Shown here piece after piece: positions 1 through 9,496 of a DNA stretch of 64,000 bases (position 1 is the stretch's first letter; every line of letters starts with the position of its first letter). The position numbers were made by a program, and so were the translations under genes. The notes beneath the pieces were generated by a model. It had not been told where the DNA came from and ran no database searches. It worked only from the letters and a program-made list of their open reading frames with translations. The stretch lies in NCBI GenBank assembly GCA_003250395.1, contig QKGM01000033.1:1-64000 (forward strand), written 5' to 3'. The stretch comes from Bacteroidota bacterium (GTDB lineage: Bacteria; Bacteroidota; Bacteroidia; Bacteroidales; TTA-H9).

Positions 1-83
1 ATAATAGCCAGATTGTATTTTTAATTGGTTATTGATCATCGATGATTTGTAAAAGTTTGTATTCTATTTAATTAAAAAATGAT

Positions 84-293
84 ATGAATATTCTTCGTTT
101 TAAAACCAATATCAATTGCGGTAACTGCCTTAGGGCCGTAACCCCTTTTCTAAACAGTGAACCGGAAATCGAAAAATGGCAGGTAGACCTGGAGCATCCC
201 GAGCGGATCCTTACCGTGGAAGGAGAGGTGGATGCATCATTGGTAACTGACCTCCTGAAAGAGGCAGGTTATAAAGGGGAGGCTCTTCCGTAG
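84..293 (+). CDS. Heavy-metal-associated (HMA) domain protein, copper-chaperone-like
   Basis: This 69-residue protein is about the length of a single ferredoxin-like HMA domain (CopZ/Atx1 family). The expected metal loop near residues 11-16 is NCGNCLRAV, which keeps the paired CxxC cysteines of the family's GMxCxxC motif without its methionine. A typical HMA protein binds Cu(I) or a similar soft metal in the cytoplasm and hands it to a P-type ATPase. No such ATPase is visible here, though one could lie left of the window. The gene stands alone about 115 bases ahead of the pullulanase gene. Family assignment is fairly secure; the metal is inferred. Confidence 0.75.
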   Translation: MNILRFKTNINCGNCLRAVTPFLNSEPEIEKWQVDLEHPERILTVEGEVDASLVTDLLKEAGYKGEALP

Positions 294-408
294 ACAGGGT
301 GACTTTAAATTGATTATCTTAGACTGGTAGTGAGATGTCAGGAGTTGACTTCAATTCCATGAATGACATATATGTTGTACATTTGATTTTATTTTATCAA
401 TTTAAAAC

Positions 409-2415
409 ATGAATAATAGCATTAGGTCAATGGTGGGTTCTGCCTATCTGTTGTTATTACTTTCTGCGTGCAATAATACTCAGGTTGTTTACAACTCGCC
501 AGACGAATATCCGGTATATATGGGTGATGATCTGGAATTAACCTATTCGCCTGAAGTTTCGAAATTTTGCCTGTGGTCACCTGGCGCCGGGGATGCCGAG
601 GTAAGGTTATATAAAGACCAGCATGATGAATCACCATACAGTGTCTTACCTATGAAGCGTTCCGATCAGGGAACCTGGAGAGCTGAAGCAAAGGGTGATC
701 TGAAAGGAGAATACTATACATTCAGGATAAAATTTAATGGTGGCTGGCTTGCTGAAACTCCGGGAATCTGGGCAAAGGCAGTTGGAATCAATGGTCTTAA
801 AGCATGTATTATTGATCCTGCGGAGACTAATCCTGATGGATGGCTTAACGACAAAGCACCGGATCAAAAAAGTTTCAATGATATTGTTCTTTACGAATTG
901 CATGTACGTGATATGAGTATAGATTCCAACTCAGGGATACAACATGCAGGTAAATTTCTTGGTTTAACTGAACTGAATACTAAAAATGACAAGGGCCTTT
1001 CCACGGGACTTTCGTATCTGAAAGAGATGGGAATTACCCATGTTCATTTGCTACCGGTTTTTGACTTCCGCTCCCTGGATGAAGGTAATCAGGACGACAG
1101 ACAGTATAATTGGGGGTATGATCCTCAGAATTATAATGTTCCGGAGGGAAGCTATTCGATTGATCCATCAGACCCTTTATCGCGGATCAAAGAGTTTAAG
1201 GAAATGGTGATGGCTTTTCATAAAAACGGTATCAGGGTGATCATGGACGTGGTGTACAACCATACCGGAGGACCCAACGAGTTGTCGAATTTTAACCTGA
1301 CAGCTCCTGACTATTTTTACCGGAAGAATGCTGACAGCACCTATTCAAATGGATCGGGTTGCGGTAATGAAACTGCTTCTGAAAGACCTATGATGAGGCA
1401 TTTTATGGTAGAATCGGTAAAGTATTGGGCGAGGGAATACCATATAGACGGTTTCCGTTTCGACCTTATGGGGCTTCATGATTTAGAAACCATGAACCTG
1501 ATCAGGAAAGAGCTGGATAATATAGATCCAGGTATTTTTATATATGGCGAAGGATGGATTGCTGGTGGAAGCCCATTGAATGAGGAGTTAAGAGCCACAA
1601 AACAGAATGTTTCGAAGATGCCGCGAATTGCAGTTTTTGGTGATGAATTGCGTGATGGTGTAAAAGGGCCCTGGAATGATAACGGGGCGACAGCCTTTGC
1701 ATCAGGGAGACCAGGACTTGAAGCAAGCGTAATGTTTGGAATTGTTGGGGCTGTCAGACATCCGGAGGTTGATTATAACAGGGTTAATTATTCGAGAGAA
1801 CCATGGGCTTTGGAACCTGCGCAAAACATCAATTATGTCTCTTGCCATGACAACCACACATTATGGGATAAATTCAGGTTTACGTGTCCCGATGCCTCAA
1901 AGGATGAGTTGATCAGGATGAATAAGTTAGCCAGTGCGATTGTATTGACCTCCCAGGGAGTTCCCTTTCTGCATAACGGGGTTGAGATGCTCCGAACGAA
2001 ACAGGGTGTGGAAAACTCATTTGAATCGCCTGATAGTATTAACCAGATTGACTGGAGTTGGAAATCAACTAATAAATCAATAGTGGATTTCCATATTGAC
2101 CTGATTCAATTGCGAAAAGAGCATCCGGCTTTTCACCTTTCTTCAGCCGGAGAGATTGCCGGGAAGATACATTTTCTTCCTTCACGCGAATGTACAATTG
2201 CTTATACAATTAGTTGTGATGGAACAGTTGATGATTGGAAAGAAGTATTCATCGTTTTTAACGGGAATCGTCATCAAGTTGAATTCGATATGCCGGAAGG
2301 TAACTGGAAGGTTTATCTGGATGGCGATAATGTTTTCAAAGAGGGGAAGGATTGTGTGCAAAAGGTGAAATTGAAAGTGGCTGGCATTTCGGCTATGATA
2401 CTTGGCAGATCATAG
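409..2415 (+). CDS. pulA: Type I pullulanase, lipoprotein, GH13
   Basis: The protein should hydrolyse alpha-1,6 branches in pullulan, amylopectin or glycogen. Its N-terminus is a lipoprotein signal with lipobox LLSAC near residue 20, so it is probably anchored in an envelope membrane. A CBM48-like beta domain (roughly residues 35-130) precedes the GH13 barrel. The type I pullulanase signature YNWGYDPQNY is present. GH13 regions I-IV read DVVYNHTG (Asp about 280), GFRFDLMG (nucleophile Asp about 352), YGEGW (acid/base Glu about 381) and SCHDNHT (Asp about 481). At 668 residues the length is normal. It is convergent with, not part of, the maltodextrin operon downstream, but would supply debranched substrate to it. 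Confidence 0.93.
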   Translation: MNNSIRSMVGSAYLLLLLSACNNTQVVYNSPDEYPVYMGDDLELTYSPEVSKFCLWSPGAGDAEVRLYKDQHDESPYSVLPMKRSDQGTWRAEAKGDLKGEYYTFRIKFNGGWLAETPGIWAKAVGINGLKACIIDPAETNPDGWLNDKAPDQKSFNDIVLYELHVRDMSIDSNSGIQHAGKFLGLTELNTKNDKGLSTGLSYLKEMGITHVHLLPVFDFRSLDEGNQDDRQYNWGYDPQNYNVPEGSYSIDPSDPLSRIKEFKEMVMAFHKNGIRVIMDVVYNHTGGPNELSNFNLTAPDYFYRKNADSTYSNGSGCGNETASERPMMRHFMVESVKYWAREYHIDGFRFDLMGLHDLETMNLIRKELDNIDPGIFIYGEGWIAGGSPLNEELRATKQNVSKMPRIAVFGDELRDGVKGPWNDNGATAFASGRPGLEASVMFGIVGAVRHPEVDYNRVNYSREPWALEPAQNINYVSCHDNHTLWDKFRFTCPDASKDELIRMNKLASAIVLTSQGVPFLHNGVEMLRTKQGVENSFESPDSINQIDWSWKSTNKSIVDFHIDLIQLRKEHPAFHLSSAGEIAGKIHFLPSRECTIAYTISCDGTVDDWKEVFIVFNGNRHQVEFDMPEGNWKVYLDGDNVFKEGKDCVQKVKLKVAGISAMILGRS

Positions 2416-2505
2416 TTCGCCTGAAGTATTATAGTTTAATACCACTTTTAACGAATTGAAGGCTTTTAACCTGTCCAGACTTAAACAGATAAATCAATCT
2501 GTCAA

Positions 2506-3141
2506 ATGATGCTCTATTCTCTTACTGCTTTTAAATATTTTTCTTTAGGTGCTGTTTTCGGATTATCTGCCGGTCTATCACCTGGTCCGTTATTAACACT
2601 GGTGATTTCAGAAACAATCAGGCTTAACAGGCAGGCTGGCATCAGGGTCGCTATTTCCCCTCTGATTACAGATTTGCCTGTCATCCTATTTTCATTGCTG
2701 GTTATGGACACGATTTCCCGATACCAGCTTCTACTTGCAATAATCTCCTTTGCCGGCGCTTTGTTTGTTGGTTATCTGGGATATGAAACAATGCAGATAA
2801 AGGGAATTGGTGTCGACAATCAACAGTTAAAGTCCGGATCGCTCAAAAAGGGCATTACAGCAAATCTCCTGAATCCGCACCCCTATATATTCTGGTGTAC
2901 GATAGGGGCCCCCTTGATATTGCAGGCATTTGGAATCAGTTTGTTTACAATGGTTTTATTTTTGGTAGCTTTCTATATTATGCTGATAGGTGCAAAAATC
3001 ACCATAGTATTGTTAGTAGCCAGGTCCAGGATGTTACTCAGGCAGAGGGGCTATGTGTTGATAATGCGGGTCTTGGGAGTTATTCTCTTCGCGTTTGCCT
3101 TGTTTTTTATACGTGATGGAATAAAATATATTACGACATAG
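2506..3141 (+). CDS. LysE/RhtB family exporter
   Basis: A 211-residue integral membrane protein with about six hydrophobic segments. The N-terminal stretch GLSAGLSPGPLLTLVISE matches the conserved first helix of LysE/RhtB amino-acid exporters, which pump amino acids or related small molecules out of the cell. The next motif, LLNPHPYIFW, also fits the family. The substrate cannot be read from sequence. It lies 90 bases after pulA on the same strand with no terminator visible between them, so read-through is possible, but a functional link to starch use is not evident. Start is the first of two adjacent ATG codons. Confidence 0.8.
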   Translation: MMLYSLTAFKYFSLGAVFGLSAGLSPGPLLTLVISETIRLNRQAGIRVAISPLITDLPVILFSLLVMDTISRYQLLLAIISFAGALFVGYLGYETMQIKGIGVDNQQLKSGSLKKGITANLLNPHPYIFWCTIGAPLILQAFGISLFTMVLFLVAFYIMLIGAKITIVLLVARSRMLLRQRGYVLIMRVLGVILFAFALFFIRDGIKYITT

Positions 3142-3231
3142 ACTGATCTCCCTCAAGAGATAATCACTATTGGTAAAGGTTGGTTTTTCCCCGGTTACGG
3201 GGCTTTTACTGTCAAATTTCTACAATAGCTA
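3142..3231. repeat. Bipartite dispersed repeat, copy A
   Basis: The 11-mers ACTGATCTCCC (3142-3152) and TACAATAGCTA (3221-3231) recur in the same order and orientation at 13481-13540. This copy is about 30 bases longer between the two boxes; the extra length includes a small terminator-like hairpin. The right box reaches the stop codon of the converging MFS gene. Function unknown. Confidence 0.5.
3189..3207 (+). terminator. Short hairpin terminator after the LysE-type gene
   Basis: CCCCG-GTTA-CGGGG followed by CTTTT lies 48 bases past the LysE-type stop codon. The stem is only 5 bp but pure GC and followed by T residues on the + strand only. Confidence 0.55.
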
Positions 3232-4563
3232 CTCCTTGCGAATACTCTTGTTATCGCTTACAAGCAACCACATCAATGCCGATATTGCCAGCGAGACAAA
3301 GCTGATATAAAATACAATGGATTTGTCGTCGGCTATATTTATAAAATAACCGATAAACAGACTGGTTGTTAATTGCGGCAGGACAACCGAAAGATTAAAG
3401 ATTCCCATGAAATACCCCATTCTGTTTTTATCAACTTTTTCCGACATGATGGCAAAAGGCAGGCTTACCACAGCAGCCCAACCAATACAAACCACAGAAA
3501 TCATGATGTATAGCATTAGCGGTGTGCGGACAAACATAGCAATAACCAGATAGCCCAGCGCCATTATTGTCAGGGCTGCGGCGTGTACTTTTACCCTTCC
3601 CATTTTTCTTGCAAGGGGTTCCAGAAGGAATGCGGGCATTAGAAAACTCACCGCATTGAGGAGGAAGAAAGCGATTCCAATCATTCGCCCTGTGTCATCA
3701 CTTATAAGTTTATCTACGGCAGCTAGATCATCGGTCAGGGTCGTCCCTTTTTGTTTCAGCATCTGAACAATCTTGTATTTTTCAACAATATCAGGGCTGA
3801 ACATTTTTTGCTGAAGGAACGCAATAATGTATACAAACATGGTTTGTACACCAAGCCATGAGAAAAAGTGAGCACCATATATACGGAAAAGCTGGCCCCA
3901 TTGGGTTGTGGTTCCTTCAACGATTTCGTTATTCTCATTTGTTTTGATAAGTTCGCGGGGCTCTTCAATAAAAAACATCGGAATAATTGAGAATGCGAGA
4001 ATAACAGCTACACCGATATATATTAATACATAATTTCCCAGGAGTGCTCCTGCCAGATAGGCAAGGCTGCCAAACAGATTCGAAGTGGATTGCATCCAGG
4101 TATATCCTTTCGTACGGGGTGCTCCGTCAGGGGTTACATCCGCAATGATGGCACGGGTTGGATTGAAGCTGATGTTAATTGCTAAATCGAGTGTTAGTGC
4201 AACAGTAATGGCTACAGCCATCAGACTGCCGATTCCGAGAAAATCGTTAATAGTACCTATGTTGGGAAGGGCCAGAACAGCAAGTGCTGTAAGAATTCCT
4301 CCTATTATGATAAATGGTCGGCGGCGACCACCAAATAGCCAAACTTTATCACTGATCAGGCCGATAAGCGGCTGACCCAGGATACCTGCAACAGGCCCCG
4401 CAGCCCACACAATGCCTATGTGATGGATATCAAGGTTGAATTTTGTTGAAAGTATCCAGCTTAATACTGCGATCTGGATTGAAAGTCCAAATCCCATTGC
4501 TGTGGAAGGTAAGCCCAGTACCACATAAAATGAGTTGGTTAATTTCTTTTGAAAATTTAACAT
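3229..4563 (-). CDS. MFS transporter, SLC45/GPH-like, probable maltodextrin permease
   Basis: A 444-residue major facilitator protein with about 12 hydrophobic segments. The loop SDKVWLFGGRRRPFI after the second or third helix is the signature loop of sugar:cation symporters in the SLC45-like group. It is the last gene of the maltodextrin operon, only 14 bases after the neopullulanase start, so it probably imports maltose or short maltodextrins across the inner membrane. It resembles the transporter at the head of the same operon in length and motif order but has diverged well from it. Substrate is inferred from context. Confidence 0.85.
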   Translation of the reverse strand: MLNFQKKLTNSFYVVLGLPSTAMGFGLSIQIAVLSWILSTKFNLDIHHIGIVWAAGPVAGILGQPLIGLISDKVWLFGGRRRPFIIIGGILTALAVLALPNIGTINDFLGIGSLMAVAITVALTLDLAINISFNPTRAIIADVTPDGAPRTKGYTWMQSTSNLFGSLAYLAGALLGNYVLIYIGVAVILAFSIIPMFFIEEPRELIKTNENNEIVEGTTTQWGQLFRIYGAHFFSWLGVQTMFVYIIAFLQQKMFSPDIVEKYKIVQMLKQKGTTLTDDLAAVDKLISDDTGRMIGIAFFLLNAVSFLMPAFLLEPLARKMGRVKVHAAALTIMALGYLVIAMFVRTPLMLYIMISVVCIGWAAVVSLPFAIMSEKVDKNRMGYFMGIFNLSVVLPQLTTSLFIGYFINIADDKSIVFYISFVSLAISALMWLLVSDNKSIRKE

Positions 4564-4577
4564 AATCGTTTGATTTA

Positions 4578-6428
4578 TTATTTATCAAGTTCAATAATCA
4601 ATGATGTCAGGGCCGGAATTGTCAACCGGGTTATGTCGGAGATGTTTTTCCCTGAAATAATTTCTTTACCGGTGCGGCAACCTTTGATTATTTCTGAGAA
4701 GCGTTCTGTGGTGATAGTACGTTCATTATCTGAGAAGTTCATCACGATCATGATCGTTTGTTTTTCGTTGTAGCGAAAGTAAACATAGACGTCATTTTCC
4801 GGGATGAACTGGAGGGTTTTCCCAGTCTGAACTGCCGTGCAACCTTTTCGCCAGTCAGCAATTGTTTTAACATAACTGAAGGCTTCCTGCTGTAGTGGAG
4901 TTCTTCCTTCAGGTGTAAAAGCATTCAGTGTATCATTAATCCAACCGCCGGGGAAGTCTTTACGCATTTTGCCATGGCCTTCTTCCTGGTCGCCGGCCAT
5001 CAGAATTTCCACACCCTGATATAGTTGTGGAATACCACGCAAGGTCAGCAATAAGGTAATTCCTAACCTGAACTTGCCAAAGTTTTCTCCTGCAATGGTA
5101 TAAAATTGAGATACATCGTGATTGGTAAGGAAAGTCAGGTTGTTCCCGGGATATTTATATGCAATATCCTTTGCCAGACAATAGTAAATCCGTTCAGCTC
5201 CTTTATTCCAACCTGTGCTCTCGTTAAGCGATTTGCGGATTGCATCAAATAACGGGAAATCGGTAAGGTATTCCAGTTCTGAATTAAAACCATCGTTGTT
5301 AGGTGCATCTTTCATCCAGTAGGCATGGAGTGTTTTATCCTCAATCCATATCTCACCAACCACATTCAGATCGGGATATTCATTCTTCAACGCTATTCTC
5401 CATTTTGCCATAAATCCGGGGTCAGGGTACATGTAGGTGTCCATTCTTATCCCGTCAAGATCGGCGTATTCAACCCACCAGATGCTGTTTTGAGTCAGGT
5501 AGACAGCAAGATGCGGGTTCTTCTGGTTTAAATCGGGCATATGCGTATCGAACCAACCATCAAGCATTATGCTTTTATCTGCTTTCGAAGCATATGGATC
5601 CATTATGACCGGAGCTTTGAAGTTTGACCGGGTATAATTATTAAAATTATGAATCCAGTCGGGTGAAGGCAGATCATTGATAAACCAGTGCGTTTGTCCG
5701 CAATGATTGAACACCATATCCATGATAATCTTTAGCTGATAGTCATGAGCTTTCTTCACCAACCTGACATATTCTTCGTTGGTGCCAATCCTGGGGTCAG
5801 TTTTATAAAAATCGGTAATGGCATAACCGTGATATGAATAAGCCGGGGTATTGTTCTCAACAAAGGGGTTGATCCATAAGGCTGTCATTCCAAGGCCAGC
5901 AATATACCCCAGGTGATCCTCTATCCCTTTCAGATCGCCGCCATGCCTTCCATCAGGGTTGCTCCGATCTGATTTTTCAAGCATCAGGGAATGACTGTCA
6001 TTGGTTGTATCACCATTAGCAAAACGATCAGGCATTAAAAGATATATAACATCCTCCTGGCCAAAGCCCTTGCGGGCAGCTGAGCCTTTACGCCTTTCCT
6101 TTAATTCATACTGAATTTTAAGGATCTTTCTCCCTTGGTTTAACAGGTCAATATCAAATTTTCCGGCTTTAGTGTCATCATTTATCGTTAGGTAAAGAAA
6201 CAGATAGTTTTGATTGGGCACTTGTCCGATACTGTCAATATGAATGCCGGGATGCCTGATTTCCGGCTTTAATCCGCCAAGATCTCTCCCGTACAGCAAT
6301 ATCTGTAAAGAGGTATTTTTCATGCCAATCCACCAGTAAGGAGGTTCAGCCCTACTAATATCAGGTTGAGCATGAGAAAATGAACTGATGAAACAGATGA
6401 TTATAAAGAGAGATGTCCTGTTGATCAT
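4578..6428 (-). CDS. Exported neopullulanase / cyclomaltodextrinase, GH13, SusA-like
   Basis: The enzyme should hydrolyse maltodextrins, pullulan or cyclodextrins, probably in the periplasm. I start it at the ATG giving MINRTSLFIIICFISSFSHAQ, a clear signal peptide; the ORF-track start 31 codons earlier would bury that signal. An N-terminal beta domain precedes the GH13 barrel, as in cyclomaltodextrinases and Bacteroides SusA. The four GH13 regions are visible: DMVFNHCG, GIRMDTYMY (nucleophile Asp), VVGEIWIE (acid/base Glu) and FLTNHDVSQ. The length of 616 residues matches SusA-type enzymes. It is fourth in a five-gene operon. Confidence 0.9.
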   Translation of the reverse strand: MINRTSLFIIICFISSFSHAQPDISRAEPPYWWIGMKNTSLQILLYGRDLGGLKPEIRHPGIHIDSIGQVPNQNYLFLYLTINDDTKAGKFDIDLLNQGRKILKIQYELKERRKGSAARKGFGQEDVIYLLMPDRFANGDTTNDSHSLMLEKSDRSNPDGRHGGDLKGIEDHLGYIAGLGMTALWINPFVENNTPAYSYHGYAITDFYKTDPRIGTNEEYVRLVKKAHDYQLKIIMDMVFNHCGQTHWFINDLPSPDWIHNFNNYTRSNFKAPVIMDPYASKADKSIMLDGWFDTHMPDLNQKNPHLAVYLTQNSIWWVEYADLDGIRMDTYMYPDPGFMAKWRIALKNEYPDLNVVGEIWIEDKTLHAYWMKDAPNNDGFNSELEYLTDFPLFDAIRKSLNESTGWNKGAERIYYCLAKDIAYKYPGNNLTFLTNHDVSQFYTIAGENFGKFRLGITLLLTLRGIPQLYQGVEILMAGDQEEGHGKMRKDFPGGWINDTLNAFTPEGRTPLQQEAFSYVKTIADWRKGCTAVQTGKTLQFIPENDVYVYFRYNEKQTIMIVMNFSDNERTITTERFSEIIKGCRTGKEIISGKNISDITRLTIPALTSLIIELDK

Positions 6429-6539
6429 ATGATTATGCTTGAGGGTAAACGAATATGTATGCAGTATCAGACCTGAAGGCATTGCATCCGGGTCTGCAGC
6501 CTTTGCATTATCAAAATGCAAAGGCTCACAACTTTAAAG

Positions 6540-7919
6540 TTATAATCTTGTGTAAATCTTATACTCCCAGGGCCCCAGCGATATTTTGGTGTCACTGTTA
6601 ATAGCATAGGGCATCCCGGCAGTGTAATCGGTGTATTCACCATTGACATCTTTACTGGTAAGGTTAACAGAAACTCTATCAGCAGAAAGATTGGCAATAA
6701 CAACAACACGGTTTGAATTCAATTCTCTGAAAAAGGCCAGCACCTTTTGATCGTCAGTTGTCGATATACGGGTGTAACTACCACCCCATATTCCATTGCC
6801 CAGAGCCGGATTGTTGTGCTTGAGGGTAAGTATCGAGCGATAGAAGTTTTGCAAAGGATAATCTCCCCAGTTAATCGGGTCTTTTTCGAAGAAAAGGAGC
6901 CTTTGGTTGTAATCAGATTCCTGACCACTGTATATAAGTGGCATACCGGGAATGGTAGCTGTGAGAACTGCCATCACTTTGGCAGCTTCTCCCAGACGTT
7001 CCTGTTCTGTTCCATTCCATGAGTTTTCGTCATGGTTGCTGGTGAATTGCATGAGAATGGCATAAGAAGGGAAACGGCGCGCGTTGGAATCGATAATGGA
7101 ATCAAGACTATTGGCAGTGAGTTTTCCCTGAGCTATCTTGTTCATTACATTGTGTGTACTCCAGGAATACCCCATTTCGAAAGCAGAATCCTGAAGAGCA
7201 GGTTCTTCGGCTTCAGCAAGAAGAAAGACCGGTTTGATTGAGTCGAGAGAGATGCGGGCACGATTCCAAAATCTGGTAGGAACCAGGCCGGCAACATCGC
7301 ATCGGAACCCATCAATATCTGTGTTTTTAACCCAGTATTTCAAAGCGTCGATCATATAGTCATTCACAGCAGGTACATCATAGTTCAGGTCAGCAACATC
7401 AGACCAGTCATAAGGGGATACAATTTTTCCCAATGAATCCCTGGTATACCAGTCAGGGTGCTGTGTCAACAGGGGATTATCCCATGCAGTATGGTTGGCA
7501 ACCCAGTCGATGATAACATACATTCCGTAATCATGTGCTACTGTTACAAACTCTTTGAACCGATCCATATTACCAAACTCAGGATTCACTGCAAGATAAT
7601 CCTTTACCGAATAATAGGAACCAAGTGAGCCCTTACGGTTAACCTCCCCGATCGGATTTACCGGCATCAACCACAAGATATCAACACCCATCTCCTTTAA
7701 CCTTCCGAGATGTGGAATAAGAGCAGTAAAAGTCCCTTCCGGGGTAAATTGCCGGATGTTTACTTCATAAATAGTTGCGTTCTTTACCCATTCAGGCGTT
7801 TTTAACGGTGTAGCCGGGAGGGCTGCCTGTTCCCGCTTCGGAGTGCAACCTCCGGTGAGAAGGGAGAGACCTATTGTCATTGCTCCCAAAATCAATAAAG
7901 CGTTTTTTACATATTTCAT
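6540..7919 (-). CDS. Lipoprotein alpha-amylase family enzyme, GH13
   Basis: A 459-residue GH13 hydrolase with a lipoprotein signal ending in the lipobox LTGGC, so it is membrane-anchored in the envelope. The conserved regions read IDWVANHTAW, GFRCDVAGLV (nucleophile Asp), LLAEAEEP (acid/base Glu) and FTSNHDENSW. The short length and single catalytic domain suggest an endo- or exo-acting amylase on maltodextrins rather than a large surface starch-binding SusG. It sits third in the operon, 43 bases after malQ, with 111 bases before the neopullulanase. The exact product is not predictable from sequence alone. Confidence 0.88.
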   Translation of the reverse strand: MKYVKNALLILGAMTIGLSLLTGGCTPKREQAALPATPLKTPEWVKNATIYEVNIRQFTPEGTFTALIPHLGRLKEMGVDILWLMPVNPIGEVNRKGSLGSYYSVKDYLAVNPEFGNMDRFKEFVTVAHDYGMYVIIDWVANHTAWDNPLLTQHPDWYTRDSLGKIVSPYDWSDVADLNYDVPAVNDYMIDALKYWVKNTDIDGFRCDVAGLVPTRFWNRARISLDSIKPVFLLAEAEEPALQDSAFEMGYSWSTHNVMNKIAQGKLTANSLDSIIDSNARRFPSYAILMQFTSNHDENSWNGTEQERLGEAAKVMAVLTATIPGMPLIYSGQESDYNQRLLFFEKDPINWGDYPLQNFYRSILTLKHNNPALGNGIWGGSYTRISTTDDQKVLAFFRELNSNRVVVIANLSADRVSVNLTSKDVNGEYTDYTAGMPYAINSDTKISLGPWEYKIYTRL

Positions 7920-7962
7920 GAGTGATTGTATTTTGTTTGATCGCAGAATTCAAATAAAATGC

Positions 7963-9450
7963 TTAACGTCCGAAGATTTTTGTTAACCGAGCAAGCTGAT
8001 TGGCATGTGCATCTGTCAACTGTCCTGGTAAAAGTCTCCAGCGCCAATACCCTGAAGGTTTTCCGGGAAGATTCATTCTGCACTCAGTATCCAGTCCCAG
8101 AATATCCTGGGCCGGGGCAATGGCTATTCCGGCTACTGTACTCCATGCAAGCCTGATAAATGCCCAGTGTATATGCTCTTCATCAGGAACAAAATAATCT
8201 CGCATCGATTGAAGGTCTTCGGCTTTTGCACTCTTGTACCATCCAACTGTAGTGTCATTATCGTGTGTCCCTGTATACACAATACAATTACGGGTGTAAG
8301 TATGTGGACGGAAGTCGTTACTGTCAGCAGAATCAAAAGCAAACTGTAGAATTTTCATCCCCGGAAGGTTATTCCCGTCACGTAATTCAACAACATCGGG
8401 GGTGATAACACCAAGATCTTCGGCAATAAGGTTCAGTTCGCCCAGTTCTCGGCTTATAGCACTGAGCATCTCTTTTCCCGGGGCGCTGATCCATTCTCCA
8501 TTTATGGCGGTGGTTTCTCCGAAAGGCACTGCCCAATATGCACAGAGCCCCCTGAAATGATCGATTCGGAGAATATCATAAAGCTTTAAATTGGCTTTTA
8601 CCCTGTCGATCCACCATCGGAAATTGGTTGATCTCAGCGATTCCCAGTTGTAAAGCGGATTGCCCCAGAGCTGTCCTGTTTCACTGAAATAATCAGGGGG
8701 AACACCCGCTACCCTTATAGGGTTACGGTGATCATCAAACATGAATATATCCGGATTACACCATGCATCTGCACTGTCATGGGCTATGTAAAGAGGGATA
8801 TCACCAATTATTTTAATGTCACGCCCGTTGGCATATTTTTTTACCGAAAGCCATTGTGAATAGAAAAAGAACTGAATAATCCGGTACACTTCAGCTTGGA
8901 CATTCAATTCGTTCCACAACTGATTGATGGTATCATGATATCTCAGTTTTTGTTCTATCGGCCATTCCCACCATGGACGTAATTCATTTTTCTCCTTGAC
9001 GGCCATAAACAGACTATAATCAAAGAGCCAGTGAGCTTCAGTATCACAAAAATGATTATAGTCTCTGCGGAAATCACCTGATGCCTGATATAGAAAATTT
9101 GTGGCTGCTTTTTTTAACAGCGGCCATTTGACATGATTTACCGTCTCAAAATCTATGAAATCTTCAGTGAAAGGAATTCCTATCGGTAGATTTTTTTCAG
9201 GCAGAAAACCCTGATGAACAAGGGTGCCAAGATCTATCAGCATGGGGTTGCCTGCAAAAGCTGAATAGCATTGATAAGGGGAGTCACCATATCCCGTATG
9301 TCCGAGAGGAAGTATTTGCCAGATGTGCTGCCTGGCAGAAGTTAGCCAGTCAATAAAACGAAAAGCCTCGGAACCGAGCGAACCGATTCCGTATTTGCCA
9401 GGTAGTGATGTCACGTGTAGCAGAATACCACTGCTTCTTTCTGATTTCAT
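7963..9450 (-). CDS. malQ: 4-alpha-glucanotransferase (amylomaltase), GH77
   Basis: MalQ moves glucan segments between maltodextrins in the cytoplasm, releasing glucose and longer chains. The N-terminus SSGILLHVTSLPGKYGIGSLG is the usual GH77 opening, and I begin at the ATG giving MKSERSSGILL. The longer ORF-track start overlaps the upstream MFS gene by 26 bases and adds an unrelated Asn/Lys-rich tail. Catalytic motifs are RIDHFRGL (nucleophile Asp), LIAEDLG (Glu) and THDNDTT (Asp). At 495 residues it is the compact bacterial form without extra N-terminal carbohydrate-binding domains. Second gene of the maltodextrin operon. Confidence 0.93.
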   Translation of the reverse strand: MKSERSSGILLHVTSLPGKYGIGSLGSEAFRFIDWLTSARQHIWQILPLGHTGYGDSPYQCYSAFAGNPMLIDLGTLVHQGFLPEKNLPIGIPFTEDFIDFETVNHVKWPLLKKAATNFLYQASGDFRRDYNHFCDTEAHWLFDYSLFMAVKEKNELRPWWEWPIEQKLRYHDTINQLWNELNVQAEVYRIIQFFFYSQWLSVKKYANGRDIKIIGDIPLYIAHDSADAWCNPDIFMFDDHRNPIRVAGVPPDYFSETGQLWGNPLYNWESLRSTNFRWWIDRVKANLKLYDILRIDHFRGLCAYWAVPFGETTAINGEWISAPGKEMLSAISRELGELNLIAEDLGVITPDVVELRDGNNLPGMKILQFAFDSADSNDFRPHTYTRNCIVYTGTHDNDTTVGWYKSAKAEDLQSMRDYFVPDEEHIHWAFIRLAWSTVAGIAIAPAQDILGLDTECRMNLPGKPSGYWRWRLLPGQLTDAHANQLARLTKIFGR

Positions 9451-9496
9451 GTTTGGATAGTTTGAATTAGATTCTTTATACGTGATTATGTTGTTT